A stretch of DNA of 64,000 nt, from the NCBI GenBank assembly GCA_020881915.1, contig JAJFPB010000007.1, positions 3,596,001 through 3,660,000 of the forward strand, written 5' to 3'. Shown one piece after another: positions 23,815 through 34,056 of the stretch. Source of the stretch: Paramyrothecium sp. XJ0827 (Eukaryota; Ascomycota; Sordariomycetes; Hypocreales; Stachybotryaceae). Below the pieces are notes generated by a model. It was not told the origin of the DNA. It searched no databases and saw only the letters and a program-made list of their open reading frames with translations. Numbering within the stretch: the first letter of the stretch is position 1; each line of letters begins with the position of its first letter. Made by a program: the position numbers and the translations under genes.

Positions 23815-26602
23815 GTTATATGCGGATTGAATCTAATACATGTATTAACACGTCATACATTGCACCGTGCATTGTTGTGCAAATGTGTGCATTATTCTCT
23901 TCATAACCAGAAACATAAAGTCAGGGAGCGACTGCATTGGTTCCATTTAGTGGTATCGGGCCGAAGGCGTTGTCTTCATATTATTGCACCTTTGCTGAGG
24001 CTTTCTTGGGCTTTAAGGCCTACCCTGGTCCAACAAACACTTATCAATCAACAGCCTTAAATCCCAGCTATTTCAAGATACTGCTAATAAGCCCGCTGCT
24101 GCCAGACATGCCGCGGAATCTTAAGATTGCTATCCTGATTTACTCTCGAAACTGATAGCTTAAACCCACGTCGAGCGCCCATATTCTTCGAGGCTAATTA
24201 AGACGAGTAGTAATAGGTCAATTCGCTTAATACGATGCTTCACCATTCCGACACTGTGTATTAACCGATTCTGTTACCAAGAAGTCCACGAAGTGGAAAC
24301 CAAGGTCCATTGACAACCTGGGCGTGCCCCCATGGTCCTCGTGTTTAGTTTGAGTGTTTTATTTTTTCGTGACCATTTGATACCTAAGGAGTATGATGCA
24401 TAGAGTCTTTACGCATCAACAAGGTGGTTCAATAGCCAGTGATGTCTAGAGAAGACTTCCTGTTCCACCGTGCCCATATGTTGAGCTACTTTTTAAGATT
24501 ATACATTTGAGAGTTCTCTCGTTAGCTTAGCTCTGATATTTAAAACGGAGCAGCCCTCAGGGTAGGGCAGGTTGATGTGCCTCATTTATGGGTGACTCAC
24601 TTTGTGCCAATTTGAGCTCTCTACGCGCTCTAAAACCGTCCCACTTGTGGAAGATAAATAGGAATGACGAAATTGAACATGCTTAATATTCAGGAAGAGA
24701 GAATTTGCTGCACTGGCATTTTTACAATCACTTAGTACCAAATTGAGTTCGTAAAACAACCGTCAGTTCCCGATTCAACGGCAGTGACGCCTGTGATCCT
24801 AACGACCATATCCTCATGGCACCCAAGTTCATCTACACTTTTCTTGTTGTCAGGAATAAAGTAACTTGGTCGCTCCCTTTGCTTCTCCATCTATTTCTCC
24901 ACTGGTTTGTTGCGACCAGACCATCATTTGTTTCATAGGTGGTTGGCTCTTTAAGTTGATGTCGTCCTCCCAAGCCGAGTCCATCACTGACGCTCTCGAG
25001 AGATTGACCTATCAAATTGATTCTCGAACTAGTGGTTCAACATGGAACATACGATCAAGTCAAAAGCTGTGGTGAATATATCATTCGTTGCCAACTCGGA
25101 ATTGGGATCGGACAACCTTCCTTTCAGTAACAAATAAGGAAAAACACTGATAGCTTCACTGATCTACCTGAATTCAGTGAGTTATGCCGTTTTATACACT
25201 CTTAAAACGTATGGCTTTGGTGTGCTGTTCACATTTAATCGTGTTGCGGGAGACGACATTAATCGGAAGCTGAAAAGCACAGCGATGCTAGTTGACGGTG
25301 AGAACGTCTCTGCTCTGCCTATTTGATTGAGAGTTTACTAAATGGTCTTGCGGTCTGGTTTCGTGTGATTTCTTACATTCGGGGTACTGCAATCACCTTG
25401 AGTACTCCATGAAATGAAGAGACGGAATGGCGTGGAACAAAGGCCTCATACAGCCTGCAATGGATGAAAACATGATTTTGAAATCTTGATTATGCAGTCC
25501 AACCATTTGGAATTTTGGTATGGCTCAAGTTTGGTACAGCACCAAGCTCAACCGACTTCAGAAGTCAATATTCTTTAGTGGCACACTGAATACTGGGGCA
25601 TTATCATATCATCACCTCAAAAATGAAAATTGTACAGCGAGTCAGCGTATGCACATCCGCACAAATCCTAAATACAAGTCTACGAATGCCAACTATGTAT
25701 CAATTAGGTGCAGCCGTTGAGCAGTCCCCAAAGCTGGGATGGGCAGCTATCACAGGCTGGTATTCGCTTTCTCGGGCGATAACCTTCAGGTTTGTTTCCT
25801 AGTTAGTGAAAACCAAATGCCATCAACAGTTTCAGGGAGCAGAATATAGCTGCTATAATCAATACTGCCATATTCGGGGCACACGAGGTATCCCGACGCG
25901 AGGCAGTCCCTGTGCTTGCTTTGTCTGCTTGGCATGGGGCGCTGGAGTCAGCTCCTCAAGCAAGCCATTGTTTGATTGCCATATCGTATTACCAAGGTCT
26001 TCCATACAGCTCGGACGATTGTTTAAGTGCAATTGAGTCACATGTAGGTACGGAAGTCTCGGATCTTGCGTAGTGTCTCAGGCCTTATGTTATTCATTGG
26101 GATTGACTCAGTTGGGGTGATTGGATGGCGCTTATGAAATCACGAAATGACAATTTCACACATGGAAAACAGGCAATCCATTTTATTCATTATTACCATT
26201 GAAGGTGCTTAATACGTGCGCAAGAGCTCAAAACAAAATGATGTCATGGAACCATATTTACGTGTCACTTCTTTCGCATGTGTTTCGGTATGAATTGAAG
26301 GTCTCGCATCCGTCACCGCGCGCCTTAGCCGCGTATCGAAGTCCCTCCGAATAATTGACTCGGCCGTTCTAAAACTCGTAAGCCGAATCACAATTACGCT
26401 TCATCGGGACGTGCCAGAATTAGCGGAAGACGACGTCTGTGGTTCTCCAGCTTGAAGAATTGATGGCCCTGGGTCGGCCTGAACATTGTCTCTTGCAAAA
26501 TCTCGATATTTCGCGGTTACGTCAATATGGCCTGAAAACAGCCACAATCTCAGTGGACGGATCTTTCCAGAGACTACCCGTCCATGATAGCCCTCAGGGA
26601 TC

Positions 26603-26610
26603 TATATATT
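26603..26610 (+). promoter_or_regulatory. TATA-box candidate
   Basis: TATATATT lies about 140 bases before the ATG of the cassette-repeat gene and is followed by a CA/CT-rich leader typical of well-expressed fungal genes. Confidence 0.4.
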
Positions 26611-26746
26611 GCACATCTCGGAACTCGAAATAATCTCAATCATCCTCATCATCACCCTCCTCACTCACCACTCACCACTCTTTCATCCCTTGCATATTTC
26701 TACAGCAGCATATCACTCATCCATTTCACACTCTTTACTATTCAAA

Positions 26747-28062
26747 ATGAAGGTTTCAGTTGCCCTTACCACCGTTCTTGCGGGTACTACCACGGCTCTT
26801 GTAGCTAAGGACCCTGCTACGAGCCCCCAGGTATGCATTAATGCCTTGAACCTTGGAGTTTGTAACACTTTTTGTGATTCTTTGCTAATTTTGCCTTCCG
26901 ACAATAGCTGAAGTCGAGGCAGTTTGGCAACCCCTTTAACTCCTTCAACCCTTTTGGTTTTGGAAACGTGCCCGCTCCGGCACCCCAGAACGCCAACCCC
27001 CCGGCCGCTGCTCAGACCTCGTCTACGAAGACCACTACTTCTACTGCTTCTCCCAGTCTAGAGGCAAGGCAGTTCGGCTTCAACGGTTTCAACCCTTTTA
27101 ACTTTCCAGGGTTCCCTGCCCCGGCACCACAGAACGGAAACACCCCAGCCGCTGCCCAGGCTTCGACTACCTCTTCCACCACTTCTACTGCCACCCCCAG
27201 TCTCGAGGCAAGGCAATTTGGCGCTCCTTTCAATGGGTTCAACCCCTTCGGTGGAGCTTTCCCCTTCCCCCCAGCCGCTGCCCAGGCTTCAGTTACTTCC
27301 ACTACTGCGTCTACTACGTCAACCGCCTCTCCTAGTCTAGAGGCAAGGCAGTTTGACTTCAACGGTTTCAACCCCTTCGGTGGAGCTGCTCCCTTTGGCG
27401 GAGCTGCCCCCTTTGGTGGAGCTGCCCCCTTCGGTAACGCCCCAGTTGCTGCTCCCGCCTCTTCCACTACATCGTCTGCTCTCACTACATCGACTGTCCC
27501 TACTGCTTCACCTAGTCTTCAGGCCCGTCAGTTCGGTACTCCCTTCCCTTTCAACCCTTTTGCTGGGTTTTCCTTCCCCCCTGTCGCTGGACAGGCTTCA
27601 TCTACAACAGCCACTGCGCCTACTACCTCTCCTAGTCTGGAGGCGAGGCAGTTTGACTTCAAGGGCTTCAACGGCGGCTTCAACCCCTTTGGTGGAGCTG
27701 CCCCCTTTGGTGCAGCTGCCCCCTTCGGTAACGCCCCAGTTGCTGCACCGGCTTCATCGACTACGTCGGCTACTCTCACTACATCGACTACTCCCACTGC
27801 TTCGCCTAGCCTTCAGGCCCGTCAGTTTGGTGCCCCCTTCAACCCCTTCAACCCCTTCAACCCCTTTGGCTTCGGCTTCCCCCCCGCCCAAGCCCCCGCA
27901 GCCGGTGCTGCCCAGCCCCAGGCTCCTGCAGTAAACCCCAACCCCCCAGTCGCTGCACAGGTTTCGACCACCGCCGCCGCTCCCTCTTCTTCTGCAACTC
28001 CATCTGAGTCTGCTGCTCCAGTCGCGGCCAGCCCTCTGGCTCCTGTTCAAGCTCCTCAGTAA
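26747..28062 (+). CDS. Secreted cassette-repeat precursor with seven RQF sites
   Basis: Two exons, 26747-26830 and 26908-28062, give 412 residues. Exon 1 is a 28-residue signal-peptide exon. Exon 2 opens with LKSRQFG and continues as seven cassettes. Each begins QFG or QFD, has a Phe/Asn/Pro/Gly-rich head (FNPF, APFGG), then a Ser/Thr-rich linker, and ends SPSLEAR or SPSLQAR just before the next Q. Further RQF sites start near codons at 27058, 27203, 27337, 27517, 27637 and 27811. The last cassette runs into a Pro/Ala-rich tail. There are no cysteines and no Lys-Arg pairs. LEAR-Q is a common propeptide-end pattern in fungal secreted proteins, so repeated cleavage releasing several Q-starting peptides is likely but inferred. 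It could instead be an unprocessed cell-wall protein. Confidence 0.8.
27058..27835 (+). repeat. Internal tandem cassettes of the repeat precursor
   Basis: Imperfect direct repeats of about 120-180 bases are centred on the codons for SL(E/Q)ARQF. Cassettes 4 and 6 are especially alike: both carry the GGAAPFG run and the NAPVAAPASSTT linker and end in SLQARQFG. Cassettes 1, 2, 3 and 5 end in SLEARQF. The alternation suggests that a two-cassette block was duplicated. Confidence 0.8.
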
Positions 28063-28938
28063 AGGATTGAGCTCATTGGCGACCCACGAAGGGAATAACT
28101 TTCGCCGTGTAACGGTTTAAAAGTCACTTTTGATAGTCATCAAACAATTGTACCGACGATGATCGAGAAAAGAATTGTATAATACGGCTACAGTGGCACG
28201 GAAAATACGAGGAGGAGCCTTCAGTCGATGTATGGAGTTCTCCAGTACCTGGAGTTTAAGCTCGGCCGACTTGAAGAGGATAGACATGCATTAATTTTAT
28301 AATAGACTTTAATCATTGGCATCTTCAAATACGACTTCTCTTTATTTCTCTAACGTGAAAAGGTTTGTGGCTAACGACCACAATGACTGCGTGAGAGTCG
28401 AAGCGAATTTTTTCAACAATACTTCTACAGATGAGTCTAATCGGTGCATCACTTTCTGTACCAAACTCTTGAAGGAGCCTTACCAATTATGCAGTTGGAC
28501 ATTTCTCGACGGAATAAATAAATTCCCCAAGGCTTGGCTTGTCTCTCTATCCGATTACGTGTGCTGTCAAACGAGGATTGAGCAGCCAAATTGGACTCCA
28601 TGTCCACCCTGATGCATAGAATTTCCTCTTCAATTCAGAGTTGGTCGGGAAGACAAAGGAGATCGCAGTGTCGTTGTACTGAATTCTTACCCTACAAATA
28701 TTTTGAGCAAGATTGATGTGTCCCTTGGCTAGGAGTGTCAACTGCGTTCCTGCTACTAGATCTTAGCCAACGTAACGGGCAATTTTGGATCAAGGCAACT
28801 CGTATTTGTCTAATGAAAGCTAAGGATACAAATACCCGAGACTTCAAAGTTACCAAACCACAGGCAAGCTGCCTGAGGAGAATGCAAGCTGTGCTCGTGA
28901 ACCAGACATGTCCCCACTAGGCAGCCATCATTTTGAAC
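28063..28938. other. Intergenic, convergent 3' ends
   Basis: It contains the second copy of the shared element (28232-28268). A plus-strand frame at 28316-28612 begins only at a TTG and lacks recognisable character, so I do not call it. Confidence 0.45.
28232..28268. repeat. Shared 37-base downstream element, copy 2
   Basis: It differs from copy 1 (23778-23814) only at three positions in the middle. It lies 170 bases after the stop of the cassette-repeat gene. Confidence 0.75.
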
Positions 28939-30732
28939 TCAGAGCTCGTTGCCAGCTTCGAACTGGGAACGGATGAGAGTGGATCTGGAGAACCACTCCC
29001 ACAAACTTGGCACAAGCCTGTTTTGCTTCTTGACCTCGTTGTTCACAAGTGCGGAGTGGGAGGGTCCATTCGCAAGTGGTTGGACATCCTGCTCCGACTG
29101 AATCTTCCTTGTCGTCGTAGTTTTGTGCCCGTCCAGATCGAAACCCTCGGCGAAAAACGTGGTGAGCTTTCCGGTGTGGATCTTTAGGCTCGTCTCAAAG
29201 CTCAGTCGCTCGGCTTCTCCGAGGAAGTCTTGCTGACTAGCAATCTCGTCGCTAACTGCATAGAAACGCCACAACGCGGTTTCAGTATCTCCATTCCAAG
29301 ATACGTAGATTTTGGTTTCTTGATCACTCTGAAGGGCCACAATTGCCGGTTCTTCGTTCGGTAGGCCGGTCCAGTTGTACCTGAAGGCACGGTAGTTTTG
29401 AACACCGTCTCCAAGGAAGCCGGAATCCATGTAGGCATGGAAGATGGGTGCGCCATCCGCTGTAAACTCAGTAACAGCTCCTTCAGAGCCCCAGCCAACG
29501 ATCGTATTGCCACCAGGAAGAACCTGGGTACTGCCCTGAGACTTTGACAAGAGGTCATCGGGAGGAAAGTAGGCTTGGACTAGCTCAGCGGTCCATGAGG
29601 TAGTGTTTAGCTTCAGTATTTTGCCACTACTCGTTGGGGCAGTATGAACCACGGAACCGCCGCTGTGCTCTGTTCCATGAGCGCTATTGTCATAGAGACT
29701 GATGATTTCGAGATCGTCCTCCTGCTCCAGCCAGCGAGCATGATGCTGGAAGCAAAATTTGGTCCCATTGGCCATCTTGAAGTCGGAGCGGTTCCCGTTG
29801 AGACGCCAAATGATGGATCCGTCTGTGCCGTTGATCTTATGGACTGCACAGGCATCGCGAGCAGAGATCAAGTAATTTCCTTCGGCATCTTTGTCGACGC
29901 TGTTGATATGGAAGTAATCCCAAGCATCTGATGAATTATACCCAGACCCAGCCTGACCTGGGTTTATGGGTAAAATAGCCTCTGTTCCCTCGTTAGTGGT
30001 TTTCCTCCATACTTTGAGCAAGGCGGACTTGCCATCAGGAGTTACGTGGTCCAAACTTGACCACTCAAAAAGTAGCTTCCCAGTTGCAATATCAAGTTCT
30101 GCATCACCCAGCAAGTCAGCTTTAGCTAAAGGATCCGAAGGACAAATTGGACACCGACCCTGGATGATAGCGTTGACGATCCACTGCTGCTCTGCGCTTG
30201 CACCCCACTGGGTGAGGTCACGAGGCACGGCTTGGTAAATTTGGATCAAACCAGTCTGCTCGTTGACAATGTGAAACTCGTGCTTATCTACAAGCTTGTG
30301 GTTGCCGGCACGAAGTTCACGGATTGTCTCGTAGTTCTGATCAAGAATGGTGATGTGCCCATGGCCATGTCCGTAACCAGGGTTGTGGTCACCCTCAAAG
30401 CTGAAGAGAACGTCCTTGCCGTTCCAACGACCAGCTTGGAAGTTGGTTGACCAGATGCTGTAGATGCCATAACCGGACCAGACAAGATCCCCGTTGTCTG
30501 TGAAGATATACGGCCCCGCCTGGCGCGGACCGTGCTGCTCGGTAGGAGTGTCTGGGTAGCCAGCGAATGGAGCCAGGAAGAGATAGCCAGGCTCTACAGC
30601 ATCAGTGGCCGGAATAGTAATATTCAGTCGCGGCGGCGCGAGATCAGGACGCGATCGGTACTGCCAATCAGCGGCACCGTGCTGCGTGAAGAGCGCAATG
30701 GCAGTCGCAATGCTTGCAATAATCGACCTCAT
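28939..30732 (-). CDS. Secreted arylsulfotransferase-fold (ASST-like) protein
   Basis: The frame is open for 597 codons from the ATG at 30732 and starts with a signal peptide (MRSIIASIATAIALF). Propeller motifs of the fungal arylsulfotransferase-like family are present: GPYIFTDNGDLVWSG, HGHGHITILD, HEFHIVN, then LDIATGKLLFEWSSLDHV, DAWDYFHINSVDKD, YLISARDACAVHKI..DGSIIWRL and FCFQHHARW. A stretch at 30158-30099 (60 bases, with GT and AG ends and a GCTGAC branch site) is probably a stop-free intron whose length is a multiple of three. Removing it restores IIQELDIATG as in relatives and gives 577 residues. The His residues of the bacterial enzyme's active-site region cannot be assigned with certainty, and the substrate is unknown. 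Confidence 0.85.
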   Translation of the reverse strand: MRSIIASIATAIALFTQHGAADWQYRSRPDLAPPRLNITIPATDAVEPGYLFLAPFAGYPDTPTEQHGPRQAGPYIFTDNGDLVWSGYGIYSIWSTNFQAGRWNGKDVLFSFEGDHNPGYGHGHGHITILDQNYETIRELRAGNHKLVDKHEFHIVNEQTGLIQIYQAVPRDLTQWGASAEQQWIVNAIIQGRCPICPSDPLAKADLLGDAELDIATGKLLFEWSSLDHVTPDGKSALLKVWRKTTNEGTEAILPINPGQAGSGYNSSDAWDYFHINSVDKDAEGNYLISARDACAVHKINGTDGSIIWRLNGNRSDFKMANGTKFCFQHHARWLEQEDDLEIISLYDNSAHGTEHSGGSVVHTAPTSSGKILKLNTTSWTAELVQAYFPPDDLLSKSQGSTQVLPGGNTIVGWGSEGAVTEFTADGAPIFHAYMDSGFLGDGVQNYRAFRYNWTGLPNEEPAIVALQSDQETKIYVSWNGDTETALWRFYAVSDEIASQQDFLGEAERLSFETSLKIHTGKLTTFFAEGFDLDGHKTTTTRKIQSEQDVQPLANGPSHSALVNNEVKKQNRLVPSLWEWFSRSTLIRSQFEAGNEL

Positions 30733-31528
30733 GGTTGACGGCGCAATGTAAAATGCGGCGGTCGCACACTAGTTGCGTCAGAGGCCTGCGTCTGCATCTT
30801 GTCAAGAATAGGTACATTCACCTTGATGGAGTCTATGAGCCTAAAACAAAATTTGTAATTCCTTCGCAATTGGTTGCTTTCGTGAGTTTGAGGGGAAGAA
30901 AACAGCCTTTGTTTCAGCCGATGGCCCAGCAGGTTCCAATTATATAGTGATGGTGATCTTGAGCACGTCATAGCTGCGCCAACATGAGTGATGAAGTGGC
31001 CGGTGTCGGGATTGCATCATAACCCAAAGGTGTAACTGCCATATGCACCTGGCGATTGGTCAAGGTGGGGGTAGCGCATCTAGAGAGTTGGGGTAGGGAT
31101 TTCCAGCAATCGTTCAGTGAAGTTCCAACAGTGCCAGCCACGTTCTTGGAATTAGCACATGGAAACCTTGATGGCCATTTATGAGGTGATCGATACAATG
31201 AATCAATACTTGAAGTCATCGTGGCCTCCGCATGAATTGATAACGTTCTGATAAGGAAAGGCGCCTAGAATGAAGCCACTGACATGTATTTGGGAAGGGG
31301 TTTACTGCTCGGCTCACATTTCTAGGATGAAAGCGCTCAACGTGTTAAACAGTAATGTTTAAAGCTCTATTCTATGTTTTCTATCAAAGGCAAACATGTA
31401 AATAGAAGTGAATATTGGTAATAAAACAAGACGTTGTCCAGCAATCAAATTCCCCCAACCCCTTATACACACGAACGAAGCGCCAGGTAATATGCAAGAA
31501 GAACAAGCACCTCTATCTAGAAAGAGAT
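30733..31528. other. Intergenic between the ASST-like start and the DJ-1-like stop
   Basis: A TATATA-type sequence near 30942-30950 lies about 210 bases upstream of the ASST-like start. No gene was seen. Confidence 0.4.
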
Positions 31529-32605
31529 TTAGATCTGTCCAGAGTGAGGGATGTTGAACATGTCGGTGAATGGGTCATCATCGTGGGCACGTGGCTCGAT
31601 TTCAGAGGCGTGAGCAATGGTGTCGTGGAGCTCCTGGCCGTACCAGGTCTTAACCCAGTGAAGCATCAGGTCGATACCGGCAGTGACCTGTTTCCAATTA
31701 GTCCGGGCTACGCATTTGAGGGCGAAATTTGGGTTTTACTTACACCAGAAGAAGACCAGATGTTGCCGTCAACGACGTAGCGAGCAGGGGCGACCCAGGT
31801 GACGTTGTTACCGTGCTTGGTAACGGTCTCCCAAGCCTTCTTGTTGGTGGTGACTCGTCGGTTGTCGAAGACACCGGCGCGGGCAGGGAAGATGGCGCCA
31901 GTGCAGATGGTGACGAGGTACTTGACCTTGGGGTACATTTCGGCAACCCAGTCGTCGATGTAGAGGAGGCTTGGGTCACGAGCAGCAGCACCACCGGGGA
32001 TCAGGAGCACATCGAGGTCGAGGTTGTCCTTCATGGTGGCAGAGCCGACGTAGGTGGGGGCGTAGATGGAGTTGAACTTGTTGCCCATGGGAGCGCTGAG
32101 CACCACATCCTCCTCGGTAGGAGTGATGATGGTCAGGTTCAGGAAGCTCTTGCCAGCAACGAAGTAGAGAACCTCGAGAGGGCCGAAGACGTCGAGCAGG
32201 TCGGCGCCCGGCATGGTGAGAACACCCCAGTTAGTGGGGACTAGTGTCATCAGTTAGTGATGATCGAGAAACTGATGAAAATATTGAGAACATACTATCT
32301 TCTGGCATACCCTCTCCCGGAGTGACTGGGGCCTCCGTAACAGGTGCCGTTCCGCAGCTGTCCGGAGTTGGCTGGGCCGGTGGCTGAACGGGTGGCTCAA
32401 CGGGCGCAACAGGCGGCTCGACAGGAGCAACCGGAGGCTGGACGGGTGCAACCGGGGGCTGCACAGCCGGGGGGGTTGGCTGGATGACCGAGGGAGTGGT
32501 CACCACGGGGACTCCCGGCGCGATGGGGGCCGTGGGGATCGCATAAGCGGTGGAGATGAGGCCGGCGCCGACGGCGGCAAAGTTGAAAAGAGACTGAGAC
32601 AACAT
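31529..32605 (-). CDS. Secreted DJ-1/PfpI-family protein with proline-rich head
   Basis: Three exons, 32605-32296, 32240-31744 and 31687-31529, are joined over 55- and 56-base introns and give 321 residues. Residues 1-22 form a signal peptide. A Pro/Val/Ala-rich linker with PPVAPV(Q/E) repeats covers about 25-80. The catalytic-type domain follows: NWGVLTMPGADLLDVFGPLEVLYF, VLLIPGGAAARDP, then the nucleophile elbow TICTGA with Cys216, ARAGVFDNRRVTTNK and WSSSGVTAGIDLMLHW. This is the DJ-1/ThiJ/PfpI fold with the conserved Cys and the following His absent or moved, so its chemistry is open. Secretion with a Pro-rich stalk suggests work in the cell wall or outside. Confidence 0.87.
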
Positions 32606-32619
32606 CTTGATATATTACC

Positions 32620-32687
32620 AAAAAAAAAGGAATGAAAGAGTGACTGAAGGAAATAGACAAAAAGAAAAAGAAAGAGAAAAGGAAAAG
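32620..32687 (-). promoter_or_regulatory. Pyrimidine-rich leader of the DJ-1-like gene
   Basis: Read on the minus strand this is a nearly pure C/T tract just upstream of the start codon, a feature often seen at highly expressed filamentous-fungal genes. Confidence 0.45.
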
Positions 32688-32763
32688 TTTGCGGATTGTT
32701 CCAGACAATGAGCTTGTGATGAGATGAATTGAATGTAGAACAAGATACGGAATCTAGCAAACA

Positions 32764-32770
32764 TTATATA
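32764..32770 (-). promoter_or_regulatory. TATA-box candidate of the DJ-1-like gene
   Basis: TATATAA on the minus strand lies 160 bases upstream of the ATG and before the pyrimidine tract, a good fungal promoter arrangement. Confidence 0.45.
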
Positions 32771-34056
32771 GTCTGGCCTCAAGAGCTCGAAATGACAGGG
32801 CTGAGATCGTCTGATGTCTTCCATGGTTCTCATCGCTTGGGAATGCGCTTGGAAGTGCGACCCAGTCATGGCCAGTGCGGCCGATTGAGCGGGCTCCCCG
32901 GACGCCCATTCGCCGGCTCGCTGTGTGCACCACGGAGTTCGGACTCAGGGTAGCAGTGAAGGATGCGGGTTCCAACGTATTTCTGGAAGGTGATCCACTT
33001 GTTCTGAGAAAAGCCTTTGTTTACCTTCGGTGTTTGGCACCATGGATGGAGGAGTGGACTCGGTAGGATCCGTTCATTAACCTTTGGCTGAAGGTCCTGC
33101 CCTGCCTGTCCAGTATGCATGTCAGGCCCCTACAGCCCCCAGTATCCCTCCAATGATACGCGAGACGCGATATGGCTAGGCCGGTGCTCCCTGCTCGTTC
33201 CCCGTACTTCTAGCCGGAATAAGACGTGTCGCAGGGTGGTGATTCGGTGGACGATGGCACTAGGCCACGATTGCCAAATATAGCATCATCCGAAACACAG
33301 CACCAGCAACTTAATTTTCCCAACCTTTGTTTCCTTCCATTTCCGAGGCTTCTATGCCATCAGTCACTCGTGCAATTGGCCGTCTCAGCCTTTTCCATCC
33401 GGTTTCACCTTGCAAGGATATTAGTAGAGGCAGGCGGACGCTGGCAGTCGGATATGTGCTTGACTTGGTTAGCAGAGGGAGCAGAATAATGATGACTTAT
33501 CAAGGGTGACTCCATCATTTACCAGGGGCAAGATCTTGGCCTAGTTAAAACGAACGGGTCTGAATCTTAATTTAGGTCAATGCAGCGCTTGGCCTATCCT
33601 GCACTCTGGTTGAACCACCTCGGACACTCAAGATTACAAACACTTGTTGCGAAAGGGATAGTCGGCGAGAGCGGAGGCTGCTGGGCCTAGTTCTTGCCCC
33701 ACACTTTGAAATGCAGTACATTCCACTAAAGTGAACCGTACCATAAATGGCATACATCAGGATCAAAATAGTACACTGTATAGGGTAGTTGTCGTACGAA
33801 GACTGTTCCCAGGACTGAATTCCCTCGTCTCCTTCTTGGACCACAACAGGAACCACATTAGTTTGATAGGTTCATTGCTCACATGAGTTGTGTCGAGAAG
33901 GATGGATACATGTAGACTTCTCAAATATAGATAATTGGTGAACGAGCAATGCCGGTTTTGGAAGGCTTATGCTGCACCTAAACGCCATTTTGCAGACCAT
34001 TAAAAAAAAAGAAATTAATTTCTTCATTTGCCAAAACTCCATTTACCATTAATTCA

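Larger units (their letters stand above)
23594..26746. other. Gene-free stretch, about 3.1 kb
   Basis: This separates the two related secreted-protein genes. It is rather AT-rich, and no frame carries a recognisable domain. It holds the shared element at 23778-23814, a TATA candidate at 26603-26610 and a CA/CT-rich leader just before the second gene. I recognise no transposon in it. Confidence 0.45.
32606..34056. other. Intergenic, about 1.45 kb
   Basis: The first 170 bases are the promoter of the DJ-1-like gene. The rest shows scattered short frames without character on either strand. Confidence 0.4.

Noticed and set aside
28316..28612. 98-codon plus-strand frame with Cys residues, looked at as a small secreted protein
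   Set aside because: It starts only with TTG, lacks a signal peptide and has no homology I recognise.
28939..30732. The ASST-like enzyme as the tailoring enzyme of the nearby QF-cassette peptides
   Set aside because: The cassettes contain no Tyr to sulfate and the genes are convergent, so the link is not supported.
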